From assembly GCA_002389385.1 (NCBI GenBank), contig DGOK01000089.1:1-40530 (forward strand): a stretch of DNA of 40,530 nucleotides. Reading direction: 5' to 3'. The DNA is from Rhodospirillaceae bacterium UBA4468 (GTDB lineage Bacteria; Pseudomonadota; Alphaproteobacteria; Rhodospirillales; Casp-alpha2). The first letter of the stretch is position 1. Each line of letters starts with the position of its first letter. Position numbers and translations under genes: made by a program. This document shows positions 16,433 to 24,069 of this stretch, piece by piece. The notes below the pieces were generated by a model, which ran no database searches, was not told the origin of the DNA, and saw only the letters and a program-made list of their open reading frames with translations.

Positions 16433-17587
16433 ATGTTTAAAGATTTTACATGGCAAGCCTTCTTGATGGGGCTGATTGCTTCTGTCGTTGGGTTCGCAAG
16501 CTCGTTCGCCGTTGTCGTTAGCGGCCTGATCGCTGTGGGTGCTAGCCCTGAGCAAGCCTCAAGTGGATTGATGGCAGGTGCCATCGCAATGGGTGTTGCC
16601 AGTATCGTCTTAGGCATGATGACGAAGATGCCAATTGCCGCCGCATGGTCGACACCTGGTGCGGCGCTGATGGTTACGACCGGCGCTGTTGATGGCGGAT
16701 TCGAGGCCGCTGTTGGCGCATTTCTCGTGACGGGTGCGCTTATTATTGTGGCGGGGTTTTGGAAGCTGTTGGGACGCTGGGTGGCGATGATACCAACTGC
16801 GATTGCCAGCGCGATGTTGGCGGGTGTCTTGATGGGATTGTGTTTGGCACCCGTGAAAGCAGCAGCAACGGCCCCGGAAGCCGCCTTGCCTGTCATACTG
16901 GTCTGGGCGATCGTTGCCAGATTAAAGCGATTGTGGGCCGTGCCTGCAGCAGTGTTGGTCGCTGTGATTGTGGTGATGATGCATGGTGACGCCATACCCA
17001 TTACGTCTGTTTGGCCACAGCCAGAACTTATTGTGCCGATCTTCACATTAGGTGCGTTGATTGGCATAGCGTTACCGTTATTCATTGTCACAATGGCGTC
17101 GCAGAATATTCCGGGTATTGGTGTGTTGCGGTCATTCGGATATGAGCCACCGCCTGGTCGCCCTATTGCAGTGACGGGTATTATCTCAATGCTCTTCGCC
17201 CCGTTTGGCGGACATACAACGAACCTGTCCGCGATTGTTGTTGCCCTTTGTGCGGGGCCGGACGCCCATGCAGACCCTTCCAAGCGTTATTGGGCGGCGA
17301 TCTCTAAAGGGGGATGCTAGATTGTTCTTGGCCTGTTGGCGAGCCTCGTGATCGCCGTGGTTCAAGCTGCCCCGCCGTTATTGATTGAGACCGTGGCAGG
17401 CTTGGCGCTATTGGGTCCCCTCGCCGCGTCGCTCAAAAACGCGCTCGACGACGAAGACATGCGTGAAGCCGCCGTCGTGACTTTCATTGTCGCCGCCTCT
17501 GGCCTGACCATCGCTGGCGTTGGTGGTGCTTTCTGGGGGCTGGTTACGGGTGGTGCGATACTGGTCTTAAAACGACTTAAGGCTTGA
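16433..17587 (+). pseudogene. BenE/YdcO family benzoate-type transporter, interrupted by one stop codon
   Basis: The reading frame encodes a 384-residue inner-membrane protein of the BenE family, proton-coupled carriers of benzoate and related aromatic acids. N-terminal WSTPGAALM and the later MLFAPFGGHTTNLSAIVVALCAG are characteristic. An in-frame TAG at 17318-17320 (SKGGC-stop-IVLGLL) cuts it after 295 residues. Family members carry a Val-Phe-Tyr-like stretch here, so several local bases look altered. The same frame then continues to the normal end (GGAFWGLVTGGAILVL). About 90 residues, including the last membrane helices, would be lost. I infer a recent loss of function. No ORF start downstream has a good ribosome site. 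Confidence 0.83.
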
Positions 17588-17614
17588 TGAGAAAATACTT
17601 GCAGGAGATCGACT

Positions 17615-18058
17615 ATGTTTGAGCGTCTCGACTATGTTTCAGTCAATGGATCTGCCATCGCCAGCATGGCGAAAGCAAAAAGCCATATCACGTTGATTGA
17701 TGAGAATCTGCATGCTTTGATCGAACTGCGCGTCTCTCAGATCAATGGATGCGTTTATTGTGTCGATCTTCATTCGACGCAAGCCCGAGCTGTTGGAGAA
17801 ACCCAACAGCGCCTCGACTGCCTGCCCGTATGGCAAGAGTGCTCTTTCTTTGATGAGAGTGAGCGTGCCGCATTTGCCTGGGCCGAAGCCGTCACATTGA
17901 TTTCTGATGATGGCGCGCCACAGGCTCTGTTCGATGATCTAAAAAACCATTTCTCAGATGAACAAATTGTCGATCTTACGCTTATCATTGCGCAAATGAA
18001 CGCATGGAACAGGCTCGCAATCAGCTTTGGTCATGTGCCTGAAGTAAGGGACAGCTAA
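17615..18058 (+). CDS. AhpD-like / carboxymuconolactone decarboxylase family protein
   Basis: A 147-residue protein of the CMD/AhpD fold. The redox motif INGCVYCVDLH contains Cys46, Cys49 and His53, as in alkylhydroperoxidase-type members, so a peroxidase or disulfide role is more likely than a decarboxylase. The later helix region (QIVDLTLIIAQMNAWNRLAISF) is also family-like. GCAGGAG lies at normal spacing before the ATG. It follows the broken benE by 27 bp and precedes the NTF2-like gene by 5 bp on the same strand; the three were probably one transcription unit. The gene remains intact while benE does not. Confidence 0.84.
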   Translation: MFERLDYVSVNGSAIASMAKAKSHITLIDENLHALIELRVSQINGCVYCVDLHSTQARAVGETQQRLDCLPVWQECSFFDESERAAFAWAEAVTLISDDGAPQALFDDLKNHFSDEQIVDLTLIIAQMNAWNRLAISFGHVPEVRDS

Positions 18059-18063
18059 GCCTC

Positions 18064-18456
18064 GTGCACAAGATCACAAATAGCGCAGTTATTCATGCCG
18101 CGCGTGCCGTGCTCGATGCTCATATTTTGGCGTTAAATGCATCGGACGAAGATGCCCTCGTCGCCACACTGCATTTTCCCAATTATATACTGACCGGTGG
18201 TGCGCTAAAGACCTGGGACACAACTGATGACTACTTCGACGATTTCCGTGCCCGAGCTGGCGGTGATTGGCATCTTTCAAGTTTTGATGAAGTCGCCGTC
18301 ATTCATGCAAGCATCGAGAAAGTGCATCTCGATGTATGCGTAAATCGGTTCCGCGTCGATGATAGTCTGATCTCTCAATTCAAAACAATCTGGGTGATGG
18401 CGTTTATTGATGGCCGGTGGGCTGCGCAACTACGATCTGTTTTCTCACCAATTTAA
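18064..18456 (+). CDS. NTF2-like (SnoaL-type) protein
   Basis: A 130-residue protein of the cystatin-like NTF2 fold. The pattern is an N-terminal helix (VIHAARAVLDAHILALNASD), a conserved-looking strand TLHFPNYILTGG, and C-terminal strands FKTIWVMAFIDGRWAAQLRSVFSP. Such proteins act as small-molecule-binding enzymes or subunits; no catalytic residues can be assigned here. The start is GTG at 18064, 5 bp after the AhpD-like stop, so the two genes are almost certainly coupled. It ends about 40 bp before the REP-like elements. Confidence 0.7.
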   Translation: MHKITNSAVIHAARAVLDAHILALNASDEDALVATLHFPNYILTGGALKTWDTTDDYFDDFRARAGGDWHLSSFDEVAVIHASIEKVHLDVCVNRFRVDDSLISQFKTIWVMAFIDGRWAAQLRSVFSPI

Positions 18457-18494
18457 GCTCTCTCTTTTATTTGAGAAGAGAGACTTCTTATGTG

Positions 18495-18569
18495 CGTCAT
18501 TCCCGTGAAAGCGGGAACCTAGATATCAGCGATACTAAGGACTGGGTCCCCGCTTTCGCGGGGATGACG
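18495..18569. repeat. REP-like inverted repeat element, copy 2
   Basis: A 75-bp element that begins CGTCATTCCCGTGAAAGCGG and ends with a close inverted copy (CCCCGCTTTCGCGGGGATGACG, 18548-18569). The first 20 bases differ from copy 1 at one position. The arms are long and could form a strong cruciform or RNA hairpin downstream of the NTF2-like gene. Confidence 0.8.
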
Positions 18570-18584
18570 GAAATGTATAAAAGT

Positions 18585-18650
18585 CGTCACCCCTGCGAAG
18601 GCCGGGGTCCAGTTATGGCGCTCTAGATTTCGGCCTACGCCGGAATGACG
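18585..18650. repeat. REP-like inverted repeat element, copy 3
   Basis: A 66-bp element with ends CGTCACCCCTGCGAAGGCCG and ATTTCGGCCTACGCCGGAATGACG arranged as an inverted repeat. It is a divergent relative of copy 2 and lies 15 bp after it, just 37 bp from the icmF stop. The pair fills the convergent gap between the NTF2-like gene and icmF and may act as a transcription end for both. Confidence 0.72.
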
Positions 18651-18687
18651 TTTTTGATGGTATGAAGAATAAAGGTGAAATCAGACG

Positions 18688-21600
18688 CTACATATTCCGG
18701 CGGTATTTGCCGCCGGCTTCGAACAGTGCGTCGGTGATTTGGCCGAGTGAGCACACACGTACTGCATCCATCAATACAGCAAACACGTTTTCGTCGTTGG
18801 TTGCTGCATGTTGCAGGCGTTTGATCATCTCGTCAGCGGAGGCAGTGTTGCGTGATTGGAAGTCACGCAGGCGCGTGATTTGGCCTTTCTTTTCTTCGTC
18901 CGTGGAGCGACGAAGTTCGGGCGTCACATCCTCTGGTGGGTTGGGGTTTCTGTAGGTATTCACACCGATGATCGGCAGCTCACCCGTATGCTTGAGCGTT
19001 TCATAGTGAATACTCTCTTCTTGAATCTTGCCGCGCTGATAGCCTGTTTCCATGGCACCCAACACACCCCCACGCTCGGTGATACGATCAAATTCCTGGA
19101 GGACGGCTTCCTCAACAAGGTCGGTCATTTCATCAATGATGAACGCACCCTGGGTTGGGTTCTCGTTTTTCGCCAAGCCCCATTCTTTGTTGATGATCAT
19201 TTGAATGGCAATGGCACGGCGCAGGCTGTCCTCGGTCGGCGTTGTGATCGCCTCGTCATAGGCGTTGGTGTGCAGCGAGTTGCAGTTGTCATAAACCGCG
19301 ATCAGCGCTTGCAACGTCGTACGGATATCGTTGAAGTTCATTTCCTGCGCATGCAGCGAGCGACCGGATGTCTGGATATGATATTTGAGTTTTTGCGAGC
19401 GTTCGTTCGCTCCATATTTAAAGCGCATGGCCGACGCCCAGATGCGACGGGCAACGCGGCCCATGACGGAATACTCAGGGTCCATCCCGTTCGAGAAAAA
19501 GAAACTTAGGTTCGGCGCGAAGTCATCGATTTTCATGCCGCGCGCGAGGTATGCTTCAACAAACGTGAAGCCGTTGGCGAGCGTAAAGGCAAGCTGGCTG
19601 ATCGGGTTCGCGCCAGCTTCAGCAATATGATAGCCAGAGATTGATACAGAATAGAAATTCCGAACCCGATGTTCGACAAAATATTCCTGAATATCGGCCA
19701 TCATCTTCAAGGCAAATTCAGTTGAAAAGATGCAGGTATTTTGGCCCTGATCTTCTTTCAAGATATCCGCCTGTACGGTGCCGCGCACAGTTTCGAGCGT
19801 CCACGCTTTGATCTTTTCGATCTCTTCATCTGTAGGCGCGCGGTCGTTGTCGGCTTCGAACTTGGTGATCTGTTGATCAACAGCCGTATTCATAAACATT
19901 GCAAGGATGGTCGGTGCCGGTCCGTTGATCGTCATTGAAACAGATGTCGATGGGCTACATAGATTGAAGCCGTCATACAGCACTTTCATATCGTCGAGCG
20001 ATGCAATGGATACGCCGGAGTTTCCGACCTTGCCGTAAATGTCCGGGCGCTCGTCCGGATCAAAACCATACAGGGTCACACTATCGAATGCGGTCGACAG
20101 GCGCTTGGCCTGAGAGTCTCTGGATAAGAACTTAAAGCGTTCGTTGGTGCGGAATGGATCGCCCTCGCCCGCGAACATACGCGTCGGATCTTCGCCCTCG
20201 CGCTTGAATGCAAATACGCCAGCCGTGAAGGGGAAGCTGCCAGGCAGGTTTTCTTTGAGTAGGAACTTGAGTAGCTCGCCCTCGTCTTCAAACTTTGGCA
20301 AGGCGACGCGTGAGACGCGGTTGCCGCTTAAAGTTTCTCGTTGAAGATTATAGCGGACTTCCTTGTTGCGGATTTTGACGACGTAATCGTCACCGGAATA
20401 ACTCTCAACAACACGGGGCCAAATTTCGATGAGTTTCTTGGCGCGGGAGTCCATGGCACTGTCACGGGCTGCCATAAGCGCATCAAGTCCGCTGGCGTCA
20501 TCGCCGATTTCGGAGAGCATGCGTTTGCTTTCCCGCAACTGCTGACGCTCACGCGCGAGCTTTGATTGTGCTTCAATGGTTGCGTGATAGCCGCGAACGG
20601 TTTCTGAAATTTCGGACAAGTACCGGGCGCGGTCTGGTGGCACGATGGTTTGGCCGGGCTCGGATACGCGCGATGTGACAGGCGCAACTGTGCAGCCCAG
20701 GTCATTGAAACCTTTTTCAGAAAATACGCTGAGGAGTTCCTGATACAGCGCCGTGACACCGGGATCAGCGAACTTCGATGCCATGCAACCGAATACGGGC
20801 ATTTCATCTGGGGATTGAGAGAACGCTTCACGGTTCCGTTGCACTTGTTTACGGACATCACGTACCGCATCCAAGGCACCTTTGCGGTCCATTTTATTGA
20901 TGGCGACAGCGTCAGCGTAATCGAGCATATCGATTTTCTCGAGCTGGCTTTGCGCACCAAACTCGGGCGTCATCACATACAGCGATACGTCGACTAAATC
21001 GACAATCGCGCCATCGCCCTGGCCGATCCCCGGGGTCTCGACAATCACCATGTCGAACCCGGCAGCTTTAGCGGCGGTAATAATGTCGCCCAAGTATTCA
21101 GGCACTTCTATCTTTGAGCCCCGCGTAGCGACGGAACGGAAATACAGGTTCGGCGCATCAATGGCGTTCATGCGAATGCGATCGCCCAATAACGCGCCGT
21201 TGGTTTTCCGGCGCGTTGGATCGATAGCAATCACGGCAATGTTCGGCTCTTCTGAATAGAGACGGAAACGACGGATCAACTCGTCGGTCAGTGATGACTT
21301 CCCAGCACCACCTGTGCCCGTGATACCAAGCACTGGCGTTTTGTCATGTTTGGCAGCGGTGTCTCGCAATTGTTTCAGGTCAGCGTCAGGCAACTTGCCG
21401 CGCTCAATGGCAGAGATCACGCGCGCTAAATCCTTGTGATCACCCTTTTCAAGTTTGCTGAGTGATTTTGGCAGATCATCGGTAGGGTCCACGTCCGAGA
21501 CTTCGATCATGTGCTGGATCATGCCTTGCAGACCCATCTGCTGACCGTCCTCGGGTGAGAAAATGCGCGTCACACCGTAATCGTGGAGTTCCTTGATCTC

Positions 21601-21969
21601 GGGCCCGACAATAACGCCGCCGCCACCGCCAAAGATTTTGATATCGCTACGTCCGGCTTCTTTAAGTAAGTCGACCATGTACTTGAAGTATTCAACGTGA
21701 CCGCCTTGATAGGATGAGAGTGCAATGCCCTGCGCGTCTTCCTGGATCGCCGCACTGACAACTTCGGCAACCGAGCGGTTGTGACCCATATGGATCACCT
21801 CAACGCCGCCACCTTGCAGGATACGCCGCATAATATTGATCGAGGCATCGTGGCCGTCGAAAAGGCTCGCTGCCGTCACAAACCGGACCGGGTTCTTCGG
21901 CGTGTAAGCTTTTGCGGCTAAGGTTTTCGAGGTCTGGCTATCAGCCCCCTGTTTTCCATCGTCTGGCAT
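18688..21969 (-). CDS. icmF: Fused isobutyryl-CoA mutase (IcmF)
   Basis: A 1093-residue cobalamin-dependent mutase with its own G-protein chaperone. Domain order: B12-binding domain (about residues 25-155; DGHDASI with the cobalt-ligand His40, and SSYQGGHVEYFKYM); MeaB-like GTPase (about 210-470; Walker A GITGTGGAGKS at 215-225, ETPGIGQGD, NKMD); a linker; and the substrate-binding TIM barrel (KVGNSGVSIASLDDMKVLYDG, TINGPAPTILAMFMNTAVDQ, SGYHIAEAGANPISQLAFTL). It interconverts isobutyryl- and butyryl-CoA, and some members handle related acyl-CoAs. The ATG at 21969 has GGGAGAGGA directly upstream; the TTG at 21984 is less likely. A near-perfect 22-bp palindrome overlaps the putative promoter (22031-22059), so acyl-CoA- or amino-acid-responsive control is likely. 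Confidence 0.95.
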   Translation of the reverse strand: MPDDGKQGADSQTSKTLAAKAYTPKNPVRFVTAASLFDGHDASINIMRRILQGGGVEVIHMGHNRSVAEVVSAAIQEDAQGIALSSYQGGHVEYFKYMVDLLKEAGRSDIKIFGGGGGVIVGPEIKELHDYGVTRIFSPEDGQQMGLQGMIQHMIEVSDVDPTDDLPKSLSKLEKGDHKDLARVISAIERGKLPDADLKQLRDTAAKHDKTPVLGITGTGGAGKSSLTDELIRRFRLYSEEPNIAVIAIDPTRRKTNGALLGDRIRMNAIDAPNLYFRSVATRGSKIEVPEYLGDIITAAKAAGFDMVIVETPGIGQGDGAIVDLVDVSLYVMTPEFGAQSQLEKIDMLDYADAVAINKMDRKGALDAVRDVRKQVQRNREAFSQSPDEMPVFGCMASKFADPGVTALYQELLSVFSEKGFNDLGCTVAPVTSRVSEPGQTIVPPDRARYLSEISETVRGYHATIEAQSKLARERQQLRESKRMLSEIGDDASGLDALMAARDSAMDSRAKKLIEIWPRVVESYSGDDYVVKIRNKEVRYNLQRETLSGNRVSRVALPKFEDEGELLKFLLKENLPGSFPFTAGVFAFKREGEDPTRMFAGEGDPFRTNERFKFLSRDSQAKRLSTAFDSVTLYGFDPDERPDIYGKVGNSGVSIASLDDMKVLYDGFNLCSPSTSVSMTINGPAPTILAMFMNTAVDQQITKFEADNDRAPTDEEIEKIKAWTLETVRGTVQADILKEDQGQNTCIFSTEFALKMMADIQEYFVEHRVRNFYSVSISGYHIAEAGANPISQLAFTLANGFTFVEAYLARGMKIDDFAPNLSFFFSNGMDPEYSVMGRVARRIWASAMRFKYGANERSQKLKYHIQTSGRSLHAQEMNFNDIRTTLQALIAVYDNCNSLHTNAYDEAITTPTEDSLRRAIAIQMIINKEWGLAKNENPTQGAFIIDEMTDLVEEAVLQEFDRITERGGVLGAMETGYQRGKIQEESIHYETLKHTGELPIIGVNTYRNPNPPEDVTPELRRSTDEEKKGQITRLRDFQSRNTASADEMIKRLQHAATNDENVFAVLMDAVRVCSLGQITDALFEAGGKYRRNM

Positions 21970-22030
21970 GGCGTCCTCTCCCAAGGATGAACGGCAAGTG
22001 TAGCGGCTCGGAGGTAATATTTCGAGTACA

Positions 22031-22059
22031 CCTATACTTTACGTTAACGTTAACGTCAA
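22031..22059 (-). promoter_or_regulatory. Candidate icmF promoter with palindromic operator
   Basis: On the minus strand a -35 TTGACG (22059-22054) and a -10 TATAGG (22036-22031) are 17 bp apart. The stretch 22038-22059 is a 22-bp palindrome (20 of 22 positions symmetrical, core CGTTAACG) that covers the -35 and most of the spacer. A regulator bound here would control icmF directly. MerR-type (LiuR-like) or TetR-type regulators of branched-chain acyl-CoA genes are candidates; I cannot confirm which. Confidence 0.6.
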
Positions 22060-22553
22060 TTTTTGGTTAACTTTTTGGCTTCAGTAACTGCTTCATCGAC
22101 TGCCTTTTTGTACTGGGGCGTTGGGTCATACCAAAGACAATTATTAAATCCGAAATTACCCTCACCATTTTTTACAGTAATGGTCATAACGCCGACCCGC
22201 GCGTTATCGCCAGGTTCCTCTGGTGGGTTTATTAACGAGACGCAGAAATTCTAGGACTTGAATGTTTTTGTCGTGAATCCACCTGAGATGTAGTAATGAG
22301 TTTCCAAAACGTCTGACATGACCATCTGTTTTTGATCATCTATATCCCCTATCTGACTATACCAGCTTGCTTGGAAAGTGAACGAGCCGGGATCAAGAAC
22401 TTCTATGACATGCTTACGGAGTTCTGTTGGTTTCGGGCCGCGTGTATCGTCGATTGATGGTGGTTCAATCGTCTGACAGGCGGAGAGTAAGATGAGTGTC
22501 CCCATGCCAGCAATCCAATGGAAATACCGAGATATGTAACGTTTCATGGTCAA
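22056..22553 (-). pseudogene. Small lipoprotein gene with in-frame TAG (third in tandem)
   Basis: The minus-strand frame from 22553 to 22056 codes for 165 residues and has a lipoprotein signal with lipobox LLSAC (Cys26). An in-frame TAG at 22251-22253 stops it after 100 residues, but the same frame then continues for 65 more codons in coding-like sequence (NFCVSLINPPEEPGDNARVGVMTI ... DEAVTEAKKLTKN) to a TGA at 22058-22056. No indel is needed. The segments VIEVLDPGSFTF and DNARVGVMTI weakly recall the two upstream lipoproteins. No known domain is recognised. It could be a pseudogene or, less likely, a shorter 100-residue protein. The real stop overlaps the icmF operator. Confidence 0.65.
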
Positions 22554-22636
22554 TTTTTACTCTTAACAGGTGCGTGAAACATTGGTTTGGCATGAAAATT
22601 CGGCATTTTGGTAAGCTGAGCTGCTAATACATCCTC

Positions 22637-23155
22637 TTAGTTCACCCATTTGGGCTTGTACGCACCGATGACAAACTCCCCAGGGTATAAACCCTGTCCA
22701 GGTTCGATTTTGAAGCGAAACGCGTCAACGCCACTGATGCGGGCATTTTCCCCAATACCGCCTAAAGAATTTCTGTCCGGCGAGTTAATCGTTAATACAC
22801 GTCCACCTGGATCGTAGATGTAAGCAACCATCGCATAACTCCCAGGTTCGATAACACTGAATGTAAGGCCATCATAAATAATCGTGTCTTGAAAGCTGAA
22901 GATACTTCAATCCGGCATGAGACGTTGTGTTTCTTCGTCGTATTGCCAGAACAACATGCTCGCAGAATAAAAATCCTTATTGTCTGTGATGTCGACACCT
23001 CCGATAACGACTGCTTTATCATTGGATGGATCAAATTTCAGTGCAGGATCTATATGCTTTTGCGCAAGACCACAGCCATAAAGAAAAATGCAAACAACAG
23101 TGAAATAAGTGACATTTCGTAGCGACTTAACGAATGAAACCGGGAAACTTAACAT
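22637..23155 (-). pseudogene. Small lipoprotein gene with in-frame TGA (second in tandem)
   Basis: The frame from the ATG at 23155 (GGAAG upstream; an ATG at 23203 is also possible) gives a lipoprotein signal ending FLYGC, then HIDPALKFDPSNDKAVVIGGVDITDNKD. A TGA at 22907-22909 cuts it after LMPD. The same frame continues intact (SIFSFQDTIIYDGL, IEPGSYAMVAYIYDPGG, ENARISGVDAFRFKIEPGQG, FVIGAYKPKWVN) to a TAA at 22637. Its first half and last third are homologous to the next gene upstream, which shows that the sequence after the stop was once coding. Function is unknown; the family is a surface or periplasmic lipoprotein by signal. Confidence 0.75.
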
Positions 23156-23208
23156 TTTGCATATCTTCCGAGTTGCAGGGACCAAAGTAGAAAAATTCTG
23201 CATCTATA

Positions 23209-23832
23209 TTATTCGGTAGCCAATGTTGGTGGGCGGAAGATTGTAGTAACGGAGATATTTTTCATCTTTGCCATTTGCTCATTTAAGTCTTGCTGACGAT
23301 TAACCCATTTAGGGTCGAAATTGGCAATGATGTATTCACCTAAATAGACAACTTCTCCTGCATTGATTTTTATTCGATACGCATCAATTCCTCCGACACG
23401 CGCATCGTCAGGCACCCCATGTAGACCTGAAGCATCCGGTGACGAGATCGGCTCGAATGTCATGCGACCAAACTGAAAAATTCAATTAATAATAGTAACA
23501 ATATAATGGCCCGGTTCAATATGCTTTACGATCAAACCTTTATGCAGTGGCTGATCTGAAAGAGTAAAGGACGTTACCTCCGGTATCAGCCGATTAGTTT
23601 TTGGATCTTATCGGGCAAAATGAAGAAACATTCCTGTGTGGGATGGATTCTTCGTCGTATCGACGCCACCAATAACAACGGCGCCCGCGCTTTCGGATGT
23701 AAGGACAATTGACGTGTCGACATGCGTCGCGGCTAAGCCACAAGCTTGAAGTGAGATAATAGGAACTCCAAAAAGGATAAGCGCAGTTAATCGTGAAAGA
23801 TGATGACGTGGAAACCGTAAGCTAAACCTCAA
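23209..23832 (-). pseudogene. Small lipoprotein gene with two in-frame stops (first in tandem)
   Basis: A TTG start at 23832 with AAAGGA at good spacing opens a frame with lipobox SLQAC and the segment HVDTSIVLTSESAGAVVIGGVDTTKN. A TAA at 23608-23610 and a TGA at 23482-23484 break it, yet one frame runs without indels to a TAA at 23209: NRLIPEVTSFTLSDQ, VKHIEPGHYIVTI, PDDARVGGIDAYRIKINAGE, YIIANFDPKWVNRQQ. These match the second gene segment by segment (AVVIGGVD, IEPG, ARV/ISGG-VDA, PKWVN). Two separate stops make function very unlikely. The paralogues are well diverged, so duplication is older than the damage. Confidence 0.76.
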
Positions 23833-23944
23833 TGTACTCGTCCTTTATTCGCAACTTTAAAGTGGAAACCCAAATCGTAAATTATCAATTCATGCGAAAG
23901 ACGGTATCGAAATAGATGGATTAGTCAATCTTAGGGTATCGCTT

Positions 23945-23987
23945 AGACTCCCCTCACCCGCGCTCCGCACCACCAGGAGAGGTTTTG
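23945..23987 (+). repeat. Upstream copy of repeat flanking metY
   Basis: The sequence AGACTCCCCTCACCCGCG followed by CACCACCAGGAGAGGTTTT resembles the segment at 25395-25445 after the gene (AGACTCCTCACCCGC, then CCCTCTCC...GGAGAGGG). It has the form of a common extragenic repeat in which the hairpin arm has decayed in this copy. Confidence 0.5.
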
Positions 23988-24069
23988 TTGATGTTTGACA
24001 AAAGTGGTCGTGCGTATGACCTTCTGGCCAAGTTTAACGGCAAATTGCTGACATTTGGAGGAAGACACT

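Noticed and set aside
16384..17283. 299-residue open frame on the minus strand opposite benE
   Set aside because: It is a low-complexity (Ala/Thr/Pro-rich) antisense shadow of the benE codons and has no ribosome site or family pattern.
18856..19509. 217-residue plus-strand open frame inside icmF
   Set aside because: It lies wholly opposite a highly conserved part of the icmF mutase domain and has no protein-family pattern.
22251..23610. Recoding of stops in the lipoprotein genes as selenocysteine or pyrrolysine
   Set aside because: All three stop types occur (TAA, TGA, TAG), they fall at non-equivalent places in the paralogues, and no aligned Cys or Lys position explains them.
23988..24069. 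SAM-II riboswitch in the metY leader
   Set aside because: The leader has an A/T-rich GTTTGAC-like piece, but the conserved pairing and the GCTAAA-type 3' end of SAM-II are not visible.
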